Program-made: the position numbers and the translations under genes
The notes under the pieces: generated by a model
Told to the model about the DNA's origin: nothing
Databases searched by the model: none
The model's input: only the letters and a program-made list of their open reading frames with translations
Shown here: positions 1 through 7,504 of the stretch, piece after piece
Layout: every line of letters starts with the position of its first letter
How positions within the stretch are numbered: position 1 is the stretch's first letter
NCBI GenBank assembly: GCA_026770615.1
Contig: MU631682.1
Coordinates: 69,700-82,969 of the forward strand
DNA from: Pavlovales sp. CCMP2436
Lineage: Eukaryota > Haptophyta > Pavlovophyceae > Pavlovales
Reading direction: 5' to 3'
Length of the DNA stretch: 13,270 nt

Positions 1-159
1 TGAGGGTAGGGAAGAGGGAGGGATTACTATTGTTGTGGTGGTTACTGTCATTTTAATAAGGAGGGCTATAATAATAATTATTATTATTTCGGTCGCTGTT
101 GTTGTGACTGCTATTATACCAGTATTACTGTTACCTGTGGTGGTTGCTGTCATTATAAT

Positions 160-201
160 AAGGGGAGCTATTATTATTATTATTATTACGACTATAATTA
201 C

Positions 202-237
<36 letters not shown>

Positions 238-300
238 TACTATTCCTACTACTACTACTACTACCACCACCACCATCACTGCCATAACCAATACTCTTAT
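160..300. repeat. Compound trinucleotide microsatellite (ATT/ACT/ACC)
   Basis: A long run of ATT units grades into ACT and then ACC/ATC units. Interrupted, lower-purity versions of the same theme extend left to about 40 and right to about 380. Open frames across it would encode poly-Ile/Thr on one strand and poly-Asn/Asp on the other; these come from the repeat and are not genes. Confidence 0.9.
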
Positions 301-404
301 TATTACAGTTATAATTACTATCACGATAACACGATCACGATCACTAATACGATTACTAATACGAGAACGATGTCGATTACGATACCGACTTCTGTGACTT
401 TTAT

Positions 405-526
405 TGTTGTCTTATTGTTGTTGTTGTTGTTGTTATTATTATCGTCGTCATCATCATCATCATCATCACTATCATCATCATCATCATCACTATCACTATA
501 ATCATCATCATCATCATCATCATCAG
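405..526. repeat. Compound trinucleotide microsatellite (TTG then ATC)
   Basis: About ten TTG/TTA units are followed by roughly thirty ATC units with a few ACT/ATA interruptions. Both-strand open frames (poly-His on +, poly-Asp on -) are by-products of the repeat. A short ATC-rich echo recurs near 750-785. Between 540 and 740 I see only a small hairpin (541-548 pairing with 564-571) and nothing I can name. Confidence 0.9.
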
Positions 527-878
527 CACTATCGCAGGCGTGCTGCATTTCGAGACGAGCGAGATGCAGCAGAGTTTCGGTCAGCAAATAAGTCGAGTGT
601 CGTCGTCTGTAGTTTCTGCTGACCTGACTCAGCGGTGGGGACGGTATCCGTGTGATCGAAAGGGATCACTGGGTCCGAGTGTTTCTCAACGCTCGGGTTC
701 GGGTTTCAGACCCATTCGGTGGCGGACGTTAGGCAGATATTAACATACTATCATCAGCATCCTCCTCCTCATTATCATCATCATAGATAACATTATTTCT
801 CTCACTGTTGCTACACTAGTACTGCTGTTATTGTTCTTATTATTGTTGCGTTTAATATATTTTTTCACACGCTGTGGG

Positions 879-1056
879 AGGCCACTAATCCTGAATCGGG
901 CCAGGCCTCAGCCGCGATTCATATGGGGCCTCAGCCCGGCTGAGGCCCCATATGCTGAGGCCCCATATGAATCGCGGCCGAGTCCTGGCCCGATTCCAGG
1001 CTGAGGCCCCCTATGAATCGCGGCTGAGGCTTGGCCCGATTCAGGATTAGTGGTCT
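879..1056. mobile_element. 178-bp fold-back MITE-like element with 7-bp target duplication
   Basis: The arms 879-935 and 1000-1056 are near-perfect reverse complements, both reading AGRCCACTAATCCTGAATC inward and continuing for about 57 bp. The element is bracketed by the 7-mer CTGTGGG at 872-878 and 1057-1063, the expected signature of a target-site duplication. The centre holds a further palindrome (920-954, around GGCCTCAGCCCGGCTGAGGCC). Most of the right half is a 46-bp unit in tandem (961-1006 and 1007-1052), one copy of which forms the right arm. There is no coding capacity, so any transposition would need a transposase supplied elsewhere. The superfamily is not assigned. The arms and duplication are seen directly; mobility is inferred. 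Confidence 0.85.
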
Positions 1057-1079
1057 CTGTGGGCTTTGGCGGGCTGGTG

Positions 1080-1260
1080 GCAGAGGGCTGTAGACTGCGA
1101 ATGTGGGGCTTCCGCTCAGGCTCGGGCTGTAGACTGTGGATATGGATGTGGGGCTGGGGCTAGGGCTGGGGCTGGGACCAATTGCTCGGGCTGGGGCTGG
1201 GTGGAGCTGGGGCTGAGGCTGGGGCTCGGGCGGGTTCGGGCGCCGGCGCAGCAGGCTCGG
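1080..1260. repeat. Degenerate GGGGCT-type G-rich minisatellite
   Basis: GCTGGG/GGGGCT units repeat imperfectly, densest at 1150-1235, with a longer echo of GGCTGTAGACTG at 1086 and 1123. The G-run spacing would allow G-quadruplex formation on the + strand. The minus-strand open frame across it (a Pro/Ser/Gln repeat protein) follows from the repeat and I do not treat it as a gene. Confidence 0.75.
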
Positions 1261-1424
1261 GCGCAGGTAGTATTCATTCACATGGTGAGTTTGGGGTTGC
1301 AGAAAGGTTAGCAGACACGGGAAAGCGCCCCAGCCGCTCAGCGCGGTGCAGCCCGATGGAGAGCATGTACCCATGAGGTACAGGGCCGCCCATCCCCCAT
1401 CCCTCGACACACGCACACGCTCAC

Positions 1425-1666
1425 CTAGAGATCATGCGAAGCTGATGCTCGCACACGCTCGATATCTCGTGCTGCGCCAACCGCACGTACCCGTTGCTCA
1501 GCCCGCGCCGCACCGTCAGCGCAGCCTCGTCGGAGCGAGGCGACGCGGCCGCCGACGCCGCCGTGGAGCGCGCGCAGGCGGTGTAACGTCGCGTAAGTTC
1601 AGTGTGGTGCCCGGCGATTTCGGCCGGTAGCCTCACCTCGACAAGGGTGCTTCTCGTACCAGGCAA
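1425..1666 (-). other. Candidate coding exon, unrecognised
   Basis: The minus strand is open here with a mixed amino-acid composition (for example EIAGHHTELTRRYTAC and NGYVRLAQHEISSVCEHQLRMIS). The overlapping plus-strand frame is instead an Arg-rich shadow. There is no in-frame ATG at the 5' end, so it could only be an internal exon. It ends at CTCTAG|GTGAGC (GT at 1424-1423), a strong donor consensus and the same hexamer found in the helicase gene's candidate intron. A second donor-like GAG|GTGAGG lies inside it near 1635. No domain is recognised and no acceptor or partner exon is certain, so this is a lead and not a gene call. Confidence 0.3.
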
Positions 1667-1667
1667 A

Positions 1668-2070
1668 TCAGCTGGAACACTTGCAGCTCAGACGACCAGT
1701 GTTTCCCCCCATGCCAGTGGGGCTACCAGTGTTTTTGACTGGTACACAGAAGATCCTCATTGGGGCGTCAATCAGTGACGGTTAGTTACTTTAACTAACT
1801 TAGTTTTGAGTTTACTTTTTTGACAATGTCGGAAAAAGGCGGGGGGGGAGCTCATGGGGAGGGAAATGGGGAGTTACCCCGCGTATGAAAAGTAACTAAC
1901 ACTGGGAGTAATATAAAAAATCAGATGTGAAGAATTGACCGAAGTCGAAGAATCGACTTTTAGGCCAGGGGAAGAGAATGTGCTCCTGCAATACTCAGAA
2001 TATTTTGATTCAAATAGAGCTGTGAAGATGCGTCGAAACGCATAATTGGACGGGTTACAACTTTAATGCC
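1668..2070. other. Non-coding spacer
   Basis: No credible open frame is present. It contains a perfect 8-bp hairpin (GTTAGTTA at 1781-1788 with TAACTAAC at 1792-1799). The decamer GTTAGTTACT at 1781-1790 also recurs inverted at 1891-1900. Otherwise it is an AT-richer, unremarkable stretch. Confidence 0.6.
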
Positions 2071-2200
2071 ACGGTTTGACACCTGATTCTAAAGTGAAAT
2101 CGGCCTCCGAAGTGAGGGTAGTATTTTCAGCATCCGAGTCATCCCCTCACTTTGGAGGCCATTTTCTTGTACTTCCCGTCGGAGTCAGGTGTCGGACCGT
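2071..2200. mobile_element. 130-bp fold-back MITE-like element
   Basis: The ends are inverted: the left begins ACGGTTTGACACCTGATTC and the right, reverse-complemented, begins ACGGTCCGACACCTGACTC. An inner pair, GGCCTCCGAAGTGAGGG (2102-2118) and CCCTCACTTTGGAGGCC (2144-2160), completes an almost full-length hairpin with a loop of about 25 nt. Flanks are ATGCC on the left and ATGGC on the right, which is not a clean duplication, so the exact boundary is uncertain by a few bases. There is no coding capacity. It differs in sequence from the 879-1056 element. Confidence 0.7.
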
Positions 2201-2269
2201 ATGGCTGAAGTGTTCCCCGTCAAATTCTGCGTCCAGGGGTATCTTCAAAGTTAGTAACAATAAAAAAAA

Positions 2270-2740
2270 ACCTTTTAAAACTGGACACGCCGATCCGCCG
2301 CCCCGCCTTCCATTTGCCGCTGTCGTCCTCGTCCCAGCCGCCCACATTCGACTTCCACCACAGCTTGCCGCCTCCTTCTCTCGAGCTGCTGCGGCTGCCG
2401 CTGCCACCGTTCCCATCTCCACCACGCCCACACCCTCGCTCTCACCTCTCACCCCTCTCCTCTCCCCACGCCTTTTTGGTTTCGTCAGTCTTAATTTCCG
2501 GCTTCTTGTTCCCAAAATTTAATTAATTTAAAATTCGGCGTAACGGAACCAATTCGTCAATCGCTCTGCTGGCCGGCGTTTGATCAGTCCGGCACTCCCT
2601 GCTCCTTCTTGGGCTTCGAGGGGCGGTGGTGGGTGGGGGGGTACGCCCGTCAACGGGTGCGCGCGAAGGGGTACTCCTCCATCTACGTCTCGCAGCGACT
2701 CGACTCGGACCGTCTACGGGGAAACGCGGAGGGGCGAGCG
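2270..2740 (+). promoter_or_regulatory. Pyrimidine-rich upstream region of the 848-residue gene
   Basis: C/T-rich sequence (2290-2475) is followed by an AT-rich patch (about 2515-2535) and then by sequence in frame with the gene downstream. No canonical TATA box can be fixed. The location and composition suggest promoter plus 5' leader; this is inference from position only. Confidence 0.3.
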
Positions 2741-5287
2741 ATGCACCTGCCGCCGCCGCACCCGCGCGCATCCTCTTGGCAACAGCTCTTTGCCGACGCG
2801 GCCAGTGCAAAGCGCTCAGTCTTCGATCTAGCCGCCGTGTCGCTCGGGCCGCTCGTGGCGTCCAGCAACGCAGCGCAGACGTCTAGCAACGTCGACCTCT
2901 GGAGGCGAGAGTCGGGGGAGGAGGAGGAAGACGCGCCCGGCGGCTGGGGAGACTCTAGGCCGTATGGCAATTCCTTTGGCGCGACAGCGTGGCGTACGGG
3001 TGTCCAGCCGGGCTCGCCGCGCTTGAGTGTGCTCTTCGCGCCGTCGCGGTCGGTGCGGAGACCTACGTCAGCTTCTTCCGCGCGCGAGGAGGCCACGCAG
3101 AGCAAATTCAAACGCGTGCAGCGCGCCTCGCTGCCCCTCGCCGAGAAGGGAGCTTCGGAGGAGGATGAGGAGGAGGGCGATGTGTGGGATGATTGCGTAG
3201 GCCCGTTCGTGCGCGGCTCGGAGTACAACTCCCGCTTCGTCAAGCGGACGGCTGTAGCCTACCTGCAAGCAGCAGCAGCCGATCGGGCGCAGGAGCTCGG
3301 CCGCGATCTGGAGAGCCTCGTGGTCACGCTCGCGCTCGGCGACGAGAGAGCGAGGGCACAGGCGCGCGCGCGTTCGCCGAGGCGGCCTGCGACGGCGAAC
3401 GAGCGGCCTGCGATGGCGGGCAGAGAGGGCAGGTCTGCGAGCGTCCCCTCGCTGCCATTCGCGCCGCTGCACTCGCCGCGCCACGGACAACTCGCCCCGC
3501 TGCCTTCTGCGCGCGCTGAGCAGCCCGCGATCATCGCTGCCGCGCCCTCGCCCGAGCCCGCGGCCGAGGTGGGCTGGAGCTCGGCCGCTGAGGCGTATCG
3601 GCAGCGGCGGCAGGCGGAGGCGGACGGCAAGGCGCGAGCCGTGCACGCGCGCCGGCTCGACGAGGTGAGCAGACGGGCCATCGCGCAGGCATCGATGGAG
3701 GCGGAGCGAGTCAAGCAGGAGGCCGCAGCGGTCGAGGCGGCGGCGGCGGCCAAGGCGGAGGCGGCAGGAGTGGCGCACCGGCTGCTGGTGAAGGCGAGTG
3801 CGCTCGTCTTCCAAAGCAAGCGACGGCACGAGGAGGACGCACTCGCTGCGCGCTGGGAGGCGGAGCACGCGGCGCAAGCTCTCGAGAGCCGGTCCCACGC
3901 GCTGACGGTGCGCAGGCTGGCGTTGGCGCAGCTGGCGGCGCAGGCCGGGGCAAAAGCGGCAAGGGAGGTGGTGCAAGCGGCGGTCGGCGAGCTGGCAGCC
4001 GAGCGAGAGCGGCGGCAGCGCGCGAGCGGTCACGAGCGGTACCTGGCGAACGCAGGTCTCAAGAAGGCGCGCGGGGCGCGCGAGAGGGCCTTGGTGGTCC
4101 TGCAGCACTCTGCACGCCTCTACTTAACGCTCGTACGCGAGGCGCACAGGCGCACGCGGCGCTCCTTGCTGGGGCGGGTGCAGTTCGCGCTCCCCCTCCG
4201 CCTGCCGGGCGGGGCGGGCGCGCCGGTGGCGGACGGGGAGTGCGAACGGGAGTGGCTCGACCACCAGCGGCGACTGCGCGAGAGCGAGATGCACGCCGAT
4301 GTGCACGCCCGGCGCGCGCTCGCGGCGGCCGCACACGGTGCGGAGGCGGAGGAGGCGGAGGCGGCGGGAGAGGAGGCGGCGGAGGATGAGGCTGCGCCCC
4401 CTCCCTTTGCGGAGGTGCGCGTGCCGGCCGACGGCCCCGTGGGCCGGGCGGCCGCGAGCGGCGGGGCGGCTGCGGCGGGCCAGGCGCGCGCGGGCCACCC
4501 TGCCGCCGCCGCCGCCCCTCCTTCCGCGCTGCGCGGCGGCGACGCGCGCTCCGCGCCCGCGCAACCCGGCAAGCTGAGCAGGCCGGCAGCCAGGCCCCCC
4601 GCCGCGGCCACCGCGAGCGAGGCAGCGGCGGGTGGGCCGCACGGGCGCATGGCCGCCAATTCTCCTGAGCCCTCTGCGCACAAGGTGGGTGGCGGCGCCG
4701 ACGGGCCGCGCGCACGCGCGCCCGCCGCGAAGCCAGCCCCGCCAGCCAGGGCCACGGCAAAGGGGCGGCCTGCGCGCCAGCCCGAGGACGGGAAGCATCC
4801 CTCTCCTCCCTTGCCCAAGGACGGGAAGCACGTGTCCGTGCGCAGGCCGCCCTCGCCGCCCCGCGCCGACTCGCCCGACGCGCGCGCGGCCGCGCAGTCA
4901 ACCGAGGCACGCACGCGGCATGACGGCGAGGCAAACGGAGAACGCCGCGCCGCGCCCGATGTGCCCGAGTTCTCGCGCCTCAGCCGAAGGAATCCGAGCA
5001 GAAGTGCCCAATTGCTGGGCGGCGGCGGCGGCGAGGCGGAGCGAGGCGCCGCCGTGGAGGGCGAGGCGCTGGGAAAGCACGGCGGGTACGCTGTGCATGG
5101 CACGCTCGACGTGCCCGGCTACAGCTTCGCGGGCGGTAGGTCGCCGCCGACCCCACAGCGCAGCGAGCCGCTCGAGCAGTCCTCTGGGGACGACGAGTCC
5201 CCGATGCTCGGCCGCCGCCGCGTCCCTGCCGACGGCAACTTGCTCGTTGACGAGGAAGTGCGCATGCCGACGTATACTAATATATAG
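2741..5287 (+). CDS. Ala/Arg-rich helical and disordered protein, function unknown
   Basis: A single uninterrupted frame of 848 residues from the first in-frame ATG (2741; G at -3) to TAG. The frame is open upstream to about 2609 but has no earlier ATG, so an upstream exon cannot be excluded. Residues 55-65 and 139-148 are acidic patches. About 160-200 and 280-530 are Ala/Arg/Glu/Gln-rich and strongly helix-forming, probably coiled coil or single helix. About 540-848 is Pro/Ala/Gly-rich low complexity and likely disordered, with SP/PSPP motifs suitable for phosphorylation and a DGKH motif repeated at 683-686 and 694-697. There is no signal peptide, membrane segment, catalytic motif or known domain that I recognise. 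The very high GC at third positions and the absence of lesions contrast with the broken elements to its right, which argues for an active host gene. A structural or scaffold role would be a guess. Confidence 0.7.
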   Translation: MHLPPPHPRASSWQQLFADAASAKRSVFDLAAVSLGPLVASSNAAQTSSNVDLWRRESGEEEEDAPGGWGDSRPYGNSFGATAWRTGVQPGSPRLSVLFAPSRSVRRPTSASSAREEATQSKFKRVQRASLPLAEKGASEEDEEEGDVWDDCVGPFVRGSEYNSRFVKRTAVAYLQAAAADRAQELGRDLESLVVTLALGDERARAQARARSPRRPATANERPAMAGREGRSASVPSLPFAPLHSPRHGQLAPLPSARAEQPAIIAAAPSPEPAAEVGWSSAAEAYRQRRQAEADGKARAVHARRLDEVSRRAIAQASMEAERVKQEAAAVEAAAAAKAEAAGVAHRLLVKASALVFQSKRRHEEDALAARWEAEHAAQALESRSHALTVRRLALAQLAAQAGAKAAREVVQAAVGELAAERERRQRASGHERYLANAGLKKARGARERALVVLQHSARLYLTLVREAHRRTRRSLLGRVQFALPLRLPGGAGAPVADGECEREWLDHQRRLRESEMHADVHARRALAAAAHGAEAEEAEAAGEEAAEDEAAPPPFAEVRVPADGPVGRAAASGGAAAAGQARAGHPAAAAAPPSALRGGDARSAPAQPGKLSRPAARPPAAATASEAAAGGPHGRMAANSPEPSAHKVGGGADGPRARAPAAKPAPPARATAKGRPARQPEDGKHPSPPLPKDGKHVSVRRPPSPPRADSPDARAAAQSTEARTRHDGEANGERRAAPDVPEFSRLSRRNPSRSAQLLGGGGGEAERGAAVEGEALGKHGGYAVHGTLDVPGYSFAGGRSPPTPQRSEPLEQSSGDDESPMLGRRRVPADGNLLVDEEVRMPTYTNI

Positions 5288-5599
5288 TCAACGATTGCAA
5301 ACTTGAACTTGAAGTAGCCATATGAGTTACCGGGTGGGGATTTCTACCAAATGACCTACCGACCGCTCCCATCGGCGGCCGCACACCGGGGCCGGCTGAG
5401 GGGGCACACTGGGCTATGTGACGAGTAAGTTACATGTTAATCACATAATGACATAAAGCTCAGCCCCCAGGGATATGATTTATTAGCTTCACAGGCCCGC
5501 CACAATCGAGATCGCGTGAAGAAAAAAAATGAATTTAGAAGTAACTAAAATTCTGTACGTTACTTACTCTGAAAGTTAGTTGTTTTGTCGTTTCGTACG
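5288..5599. other. Intergenic spacer before the BED/PIP gene
   Basis: No gene is seen. The second half is AT-rich with several GTTAC/GTAAC motifs (5408, 5541, 5560, 5575), similar to motifs around 1781-1900. The promoter of the following gene should lie here, but no specific element can be identified. Confidence 0.5.
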
Positions 5600-6097
5600 A
5601 TGGAAGAAAGAGACTACGACGAAGCCGTCAGCGAGGGCCGCCTGCCGCGCTTCTACATGCTCGGTGACAAGCAGATCGAGTACCTGCCGTTCGAGGAGGC
5701 AAAGGCGATCGAGCGCGTCCACTGCCCCATCTGCCTCGATGCTCTTCGCGCTGGCTTGCTCGACTCGCGTAATGTGGTCGAGGGGCGCAAAGACAACATG
5801 ATCGCAAAGGGTGGGCACATCTCCCGGGCGCACCCTGACGACTATGACGACTACAAGCCTCAGCCGCAGCAGCTGAAGAGGCCTGCTGAAGTCCAGCTGC
5901 CGCTCACCTCCTTCTTCAAGAAGTACACGCCCAGCTACCCGCTCGCCGAGGCCGGGGCGTCCAACCTGCTCGAGGCCGGAGCGTCCAACCTGCTCGAGGC
6001 CGGAGCATCCACTACCCACCCGCACGTGGAGACGGAGAGCGACATCAACGCGCACGTCGAGTCGTCGGATCAGCCCATCTTCGTATCGAGTTACTAA
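5600..6097 (+). CDS. Small BED-like zinc-finger protein with a PCNA-interacting (PIP) box
   Basis: 165 residues. The ATG has A at -3 and G at +4, an excellent eukaryotic context. C42-x2-C45, then H73-x4-H78, fits the spacing pattern Cx2C-xn-Hx3-5H of BED-type fingers, the DNA-binding modules of hAT-like transposases and domesticated relatives. Residues 99-108 read QLPLTSFFKK, an exact match to the PIP-box consensus Q-x-x-[ILM]-x-x-[FY]-[FY] with basic residues after it, as in clamp-binding replication and repair proteins. Residues 117-136 are three copies of the octad EAGASNLL, encoded by a 24-bp tandem repeat. The C-terminus is acidic and polar. No catalytic domain is present, so it is either a stand-alone adaptor or the N-terminal piece of a longer protein. 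The TAA stop lies at the outer tip of the terminal repeat of the next element, so truncation by insertion is possible. The motifs are seen; PCNA binding is inferred. Confidence 0.65.
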   Translation: MEERDYDEAVSEGRLPRFYMLGDKQIEYLPFEEAKAIERVHCPICLDALRAGLLDSRNVVEGRKDNMIAKGGHISRAHPDDYDDYKPQPQQLKRPAEVQLPLTSFFKKYTPSYPLAEAGASNLLEAGASNLLEAGASTTHPHVETESDINAHVESSDQPIFVSSY

Positions 6098-6270
6098 CAG
6101 ATTGAAAAAAAAATCTCACAACTTTTTTAAAGAGAAATCCTTAAACCCCCACCAAAAGTGAGGGGTCTGCAATAGGTCTCTCAGTATGCGAACGAATGGT
6201 GGGGTTTGCTCTTCAAGCCCCACCAACCCCCGCCAACCCCCATCATATTTTACTCAATAAATTAGAATCC
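6093..6270 (+). repeat. Left terminal inverted repeat
   Basis: Pairs with 7279-7450. It starts at the TAA stop of the BED/PIP gene and ends near an AATAAATT block shared by both arms. It is C-rich in the middle (CCCCACC motifs) and so reads G-rich on the other arm. Confidence 0.75.
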
Positions 6271-6404
6271 TGGTGAACCTCAGAAAACTTATTTTTCTCT
6301 GGTACCCAGCTCGCACCCCTTTAATTCGCGGCGGTGGCGCGCGCGCACGGCCGTACAAACAATTCCTAAACAAAAAGCCATAGCGGAATGCATATGTTGT
6401 CTGA

Positions 6405-6823
6405 ATAATCTGCGAAAAAGCCAAAGTAAAATGACAACCAGTTTGCTACGGCTTGCAGGTACGGAACCAGTTTGAGCAAAACTCAGCTGGCGCCACATCC
6501 TGTCAATTTGCGTTTTCGGGAATACCCTAGGTCAAAACAAAAGCCAACCAGTTGATACAGTTTGGAAAAAGCTAAGTAAAATAATAACCAGTTTGCTACG
6601 GTTTGCAGGTACAGAACCAGTTTGAGCAAACCCCAACTGGCGCCACCTCCTGCCAGTTTGTGTTTAATTAGGAATACCCTAGGTCAAAACAAAAGCCAAC
6701 CAGTCGGTACAATTTGGAGAAAGCTAAAAACAAAAAGCCATTTTTAGAAAATCAGTTCGGAAAAAGCTAAAAACAGAACCAGTTCGGACAAAATCAACTG
6801 GCGCCACCTCCTGCCAGTTTAGA
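6405..6823. repeat. ~150-bp direct tandem repeats (two full copies, one degraded)
   Basis: The blocks AACCAGTTTGCTACGG (6436 and 6586), CTGGCGCCAC (6487, 6637, 6798) and GGAATACCCTAGGTCAAAAC recur at 150-bp spacing; the third copy is shifted and eroded. Each unit has CCAGTTTG motifs in both orientations around a GGCGCC palindrome. The arrangement resembles subterminal transposase sites or iterons, but no function can be shown. Confidence 0.8.
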
Positions 6824-7099
6824 CCCGTGAACCAGCCCCGGGTCCGTAGGATCCCACTTATAATAATAAAAAAGGCGTTATCCAGCGAAGTGGGTACGGC
6901 TGTCCTACTCTCCACCCTCAGCCTGCGCGTGGGCGACCAACTGGAGCAAACGTTCGGCTGTCCTACCCTCGACCGCTCATCGCCGCCACGCTCACGGTCG
7001 AGGGGATCATACCACGGGCGTGCGGCTGCCCATTTTTAGCTTCTCGAAGGACTATGGCCACAACTATCACTATACATTCGCTCGAATAATAATCAGCAA

Positions 7100-7320
7100 T
7101 CCCCACCATATCTACTTAATAAATTACAATTCAAAAAAACAGGCGTTGTGTGCACCCCCAACCCCCCTCCTGTCCGGCGTGACGTTCTGGCGGTGGTCCG
7201 CAAGAAGGCGTGACGCCGGGCAGCGGGGCAGGAGGGGATGGAGGGGGTGGCACTCATCGCCTGTTTTAATATAAAACTCTAGAATTTATTACGTAAAATG
7301 GTGGAGGTTGGTGGGGATCG
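7100..7320. repeat. Nested fold-back sequence inside the element
   Basis: The left arm (CCCCACCATATCTACTTAAT, AATAAATTACAATTC, AACAGGCG, then C-runs) is matched in reverse by the right arm (AACAGGCGATGAGTGCC as read from 7266 backwards, then AATAAATTCTAGAG). The centre, near 7185-7215, holds GCGGTGG and GGCGTGACGCC. Its left arm is also a further copy of the terminal-repeat inner edge, which suggests one family member inserted in or recombined with another. Confidence 0.6.
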
Positions 7321-7450
7321 GTGGGGGTTGAACAGCAACCCCCGCCATTCGTTCGCGTACTGAGAGGCCTACTGCGGGCCCCTCATTTTGGTGGGGGATG
7401 AAAGATTTCGCTCAAAAAAAGTTTTGAGATTTTTTTTTCAATCTGTTAGT
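7279..7450 (-). repeat. Right terminal inverted repeat
   Basis: Reverse complement of the left arm with scattered substitutions. The outer tip is GTTAGT at 7445-7450. The two arms are diverged but clearly homologous, indicating an old insertion. Confidence 0.75.
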
Positions 7451-7504
7451 CACGACTGTGACCCCATATCCAGCGGGACGGGATCGCCCGCGGAAATACT
7501 TTTG

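Larger units (their letters stand above)
6093..7450. mobile_element. Terminal-inverted-repeat element, apparently non-autonomous
   Basis: Both ends read ACTAACAGATTGAAAAAA inward (left from 6093; right, reverse-complemented, from 7450). They stay alignable for about 175 bp, sharing the CCCCCACCAAAA..GAGGGG and CTCTCAGTA..CGAACGAATGG blocks. The interior carries ~150-bp tandem repeats (6405-6823), a short coding-like patch (about 6875-7035) and a nested palindrome (7100-7320). No transposase-length frame exists. Outer flanks read GTTAC on the left and GTCAC on the right if the element is taken to begin at TAACAG; this is an imperfect candidate 5-bp target duplication. Superfamily unassigned. 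The inverted ends are seen; its unity as one element is inferred, and several nested insertions would look similar. Confidence 0.65.

Noticed and set aside
640..720. Possible tRNA or SINE B-box near GGGTTCGGGTTT
   Set aside because: The B-box consensus GGTTCRANNCC is not met and no cloverleaf stems can be paired.
931..1416. 161-residue minus-strand frame
   Set aside because: It is built from the fold-back element plus the GGGGCT repeat, giving Pro/Ser/Gln low complexity. No independent coding signal.
1773..1905. Possible small element bounded by inverted GTTAGTTACT
   Set aside because: Only about ten bases are inverted, the inner sequence does not pair, and no target duplication is visible.
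3068..5103. Several minus-strand frames of 186-346 residues opposite the 848-residue gene
   Set aside because: High-GC sequence keeps complementary frames open. Their Arg/Pro/Ser-rich translations look like shadows, while the plus frame is longest and has both helical and acidic segments.
5285..5432. Readthrough of the 848-residue gene if TAG were a sense codon
   Set aside because: The frame does stay open past two TAG codons to a TAA near 5430, but there is no homology or conservation evidence, and TAG also plausibly ends the helicase frame.
5576..6055. Long minus-strand open frame opposite the BED/PIP gene
   Set aside because: It is the complement of a coding frame with good start context, zinc ligands and a PIP box. 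The minus translation has no motif and a biased composition.
6827..7039. 70-residue plus-strand frame inside the inverted-repeat element
   Set aside because: A short patch (about 6885-6980) looks mildly coding and could be a captured gene fragment, but it is too short and without motif to support a call.
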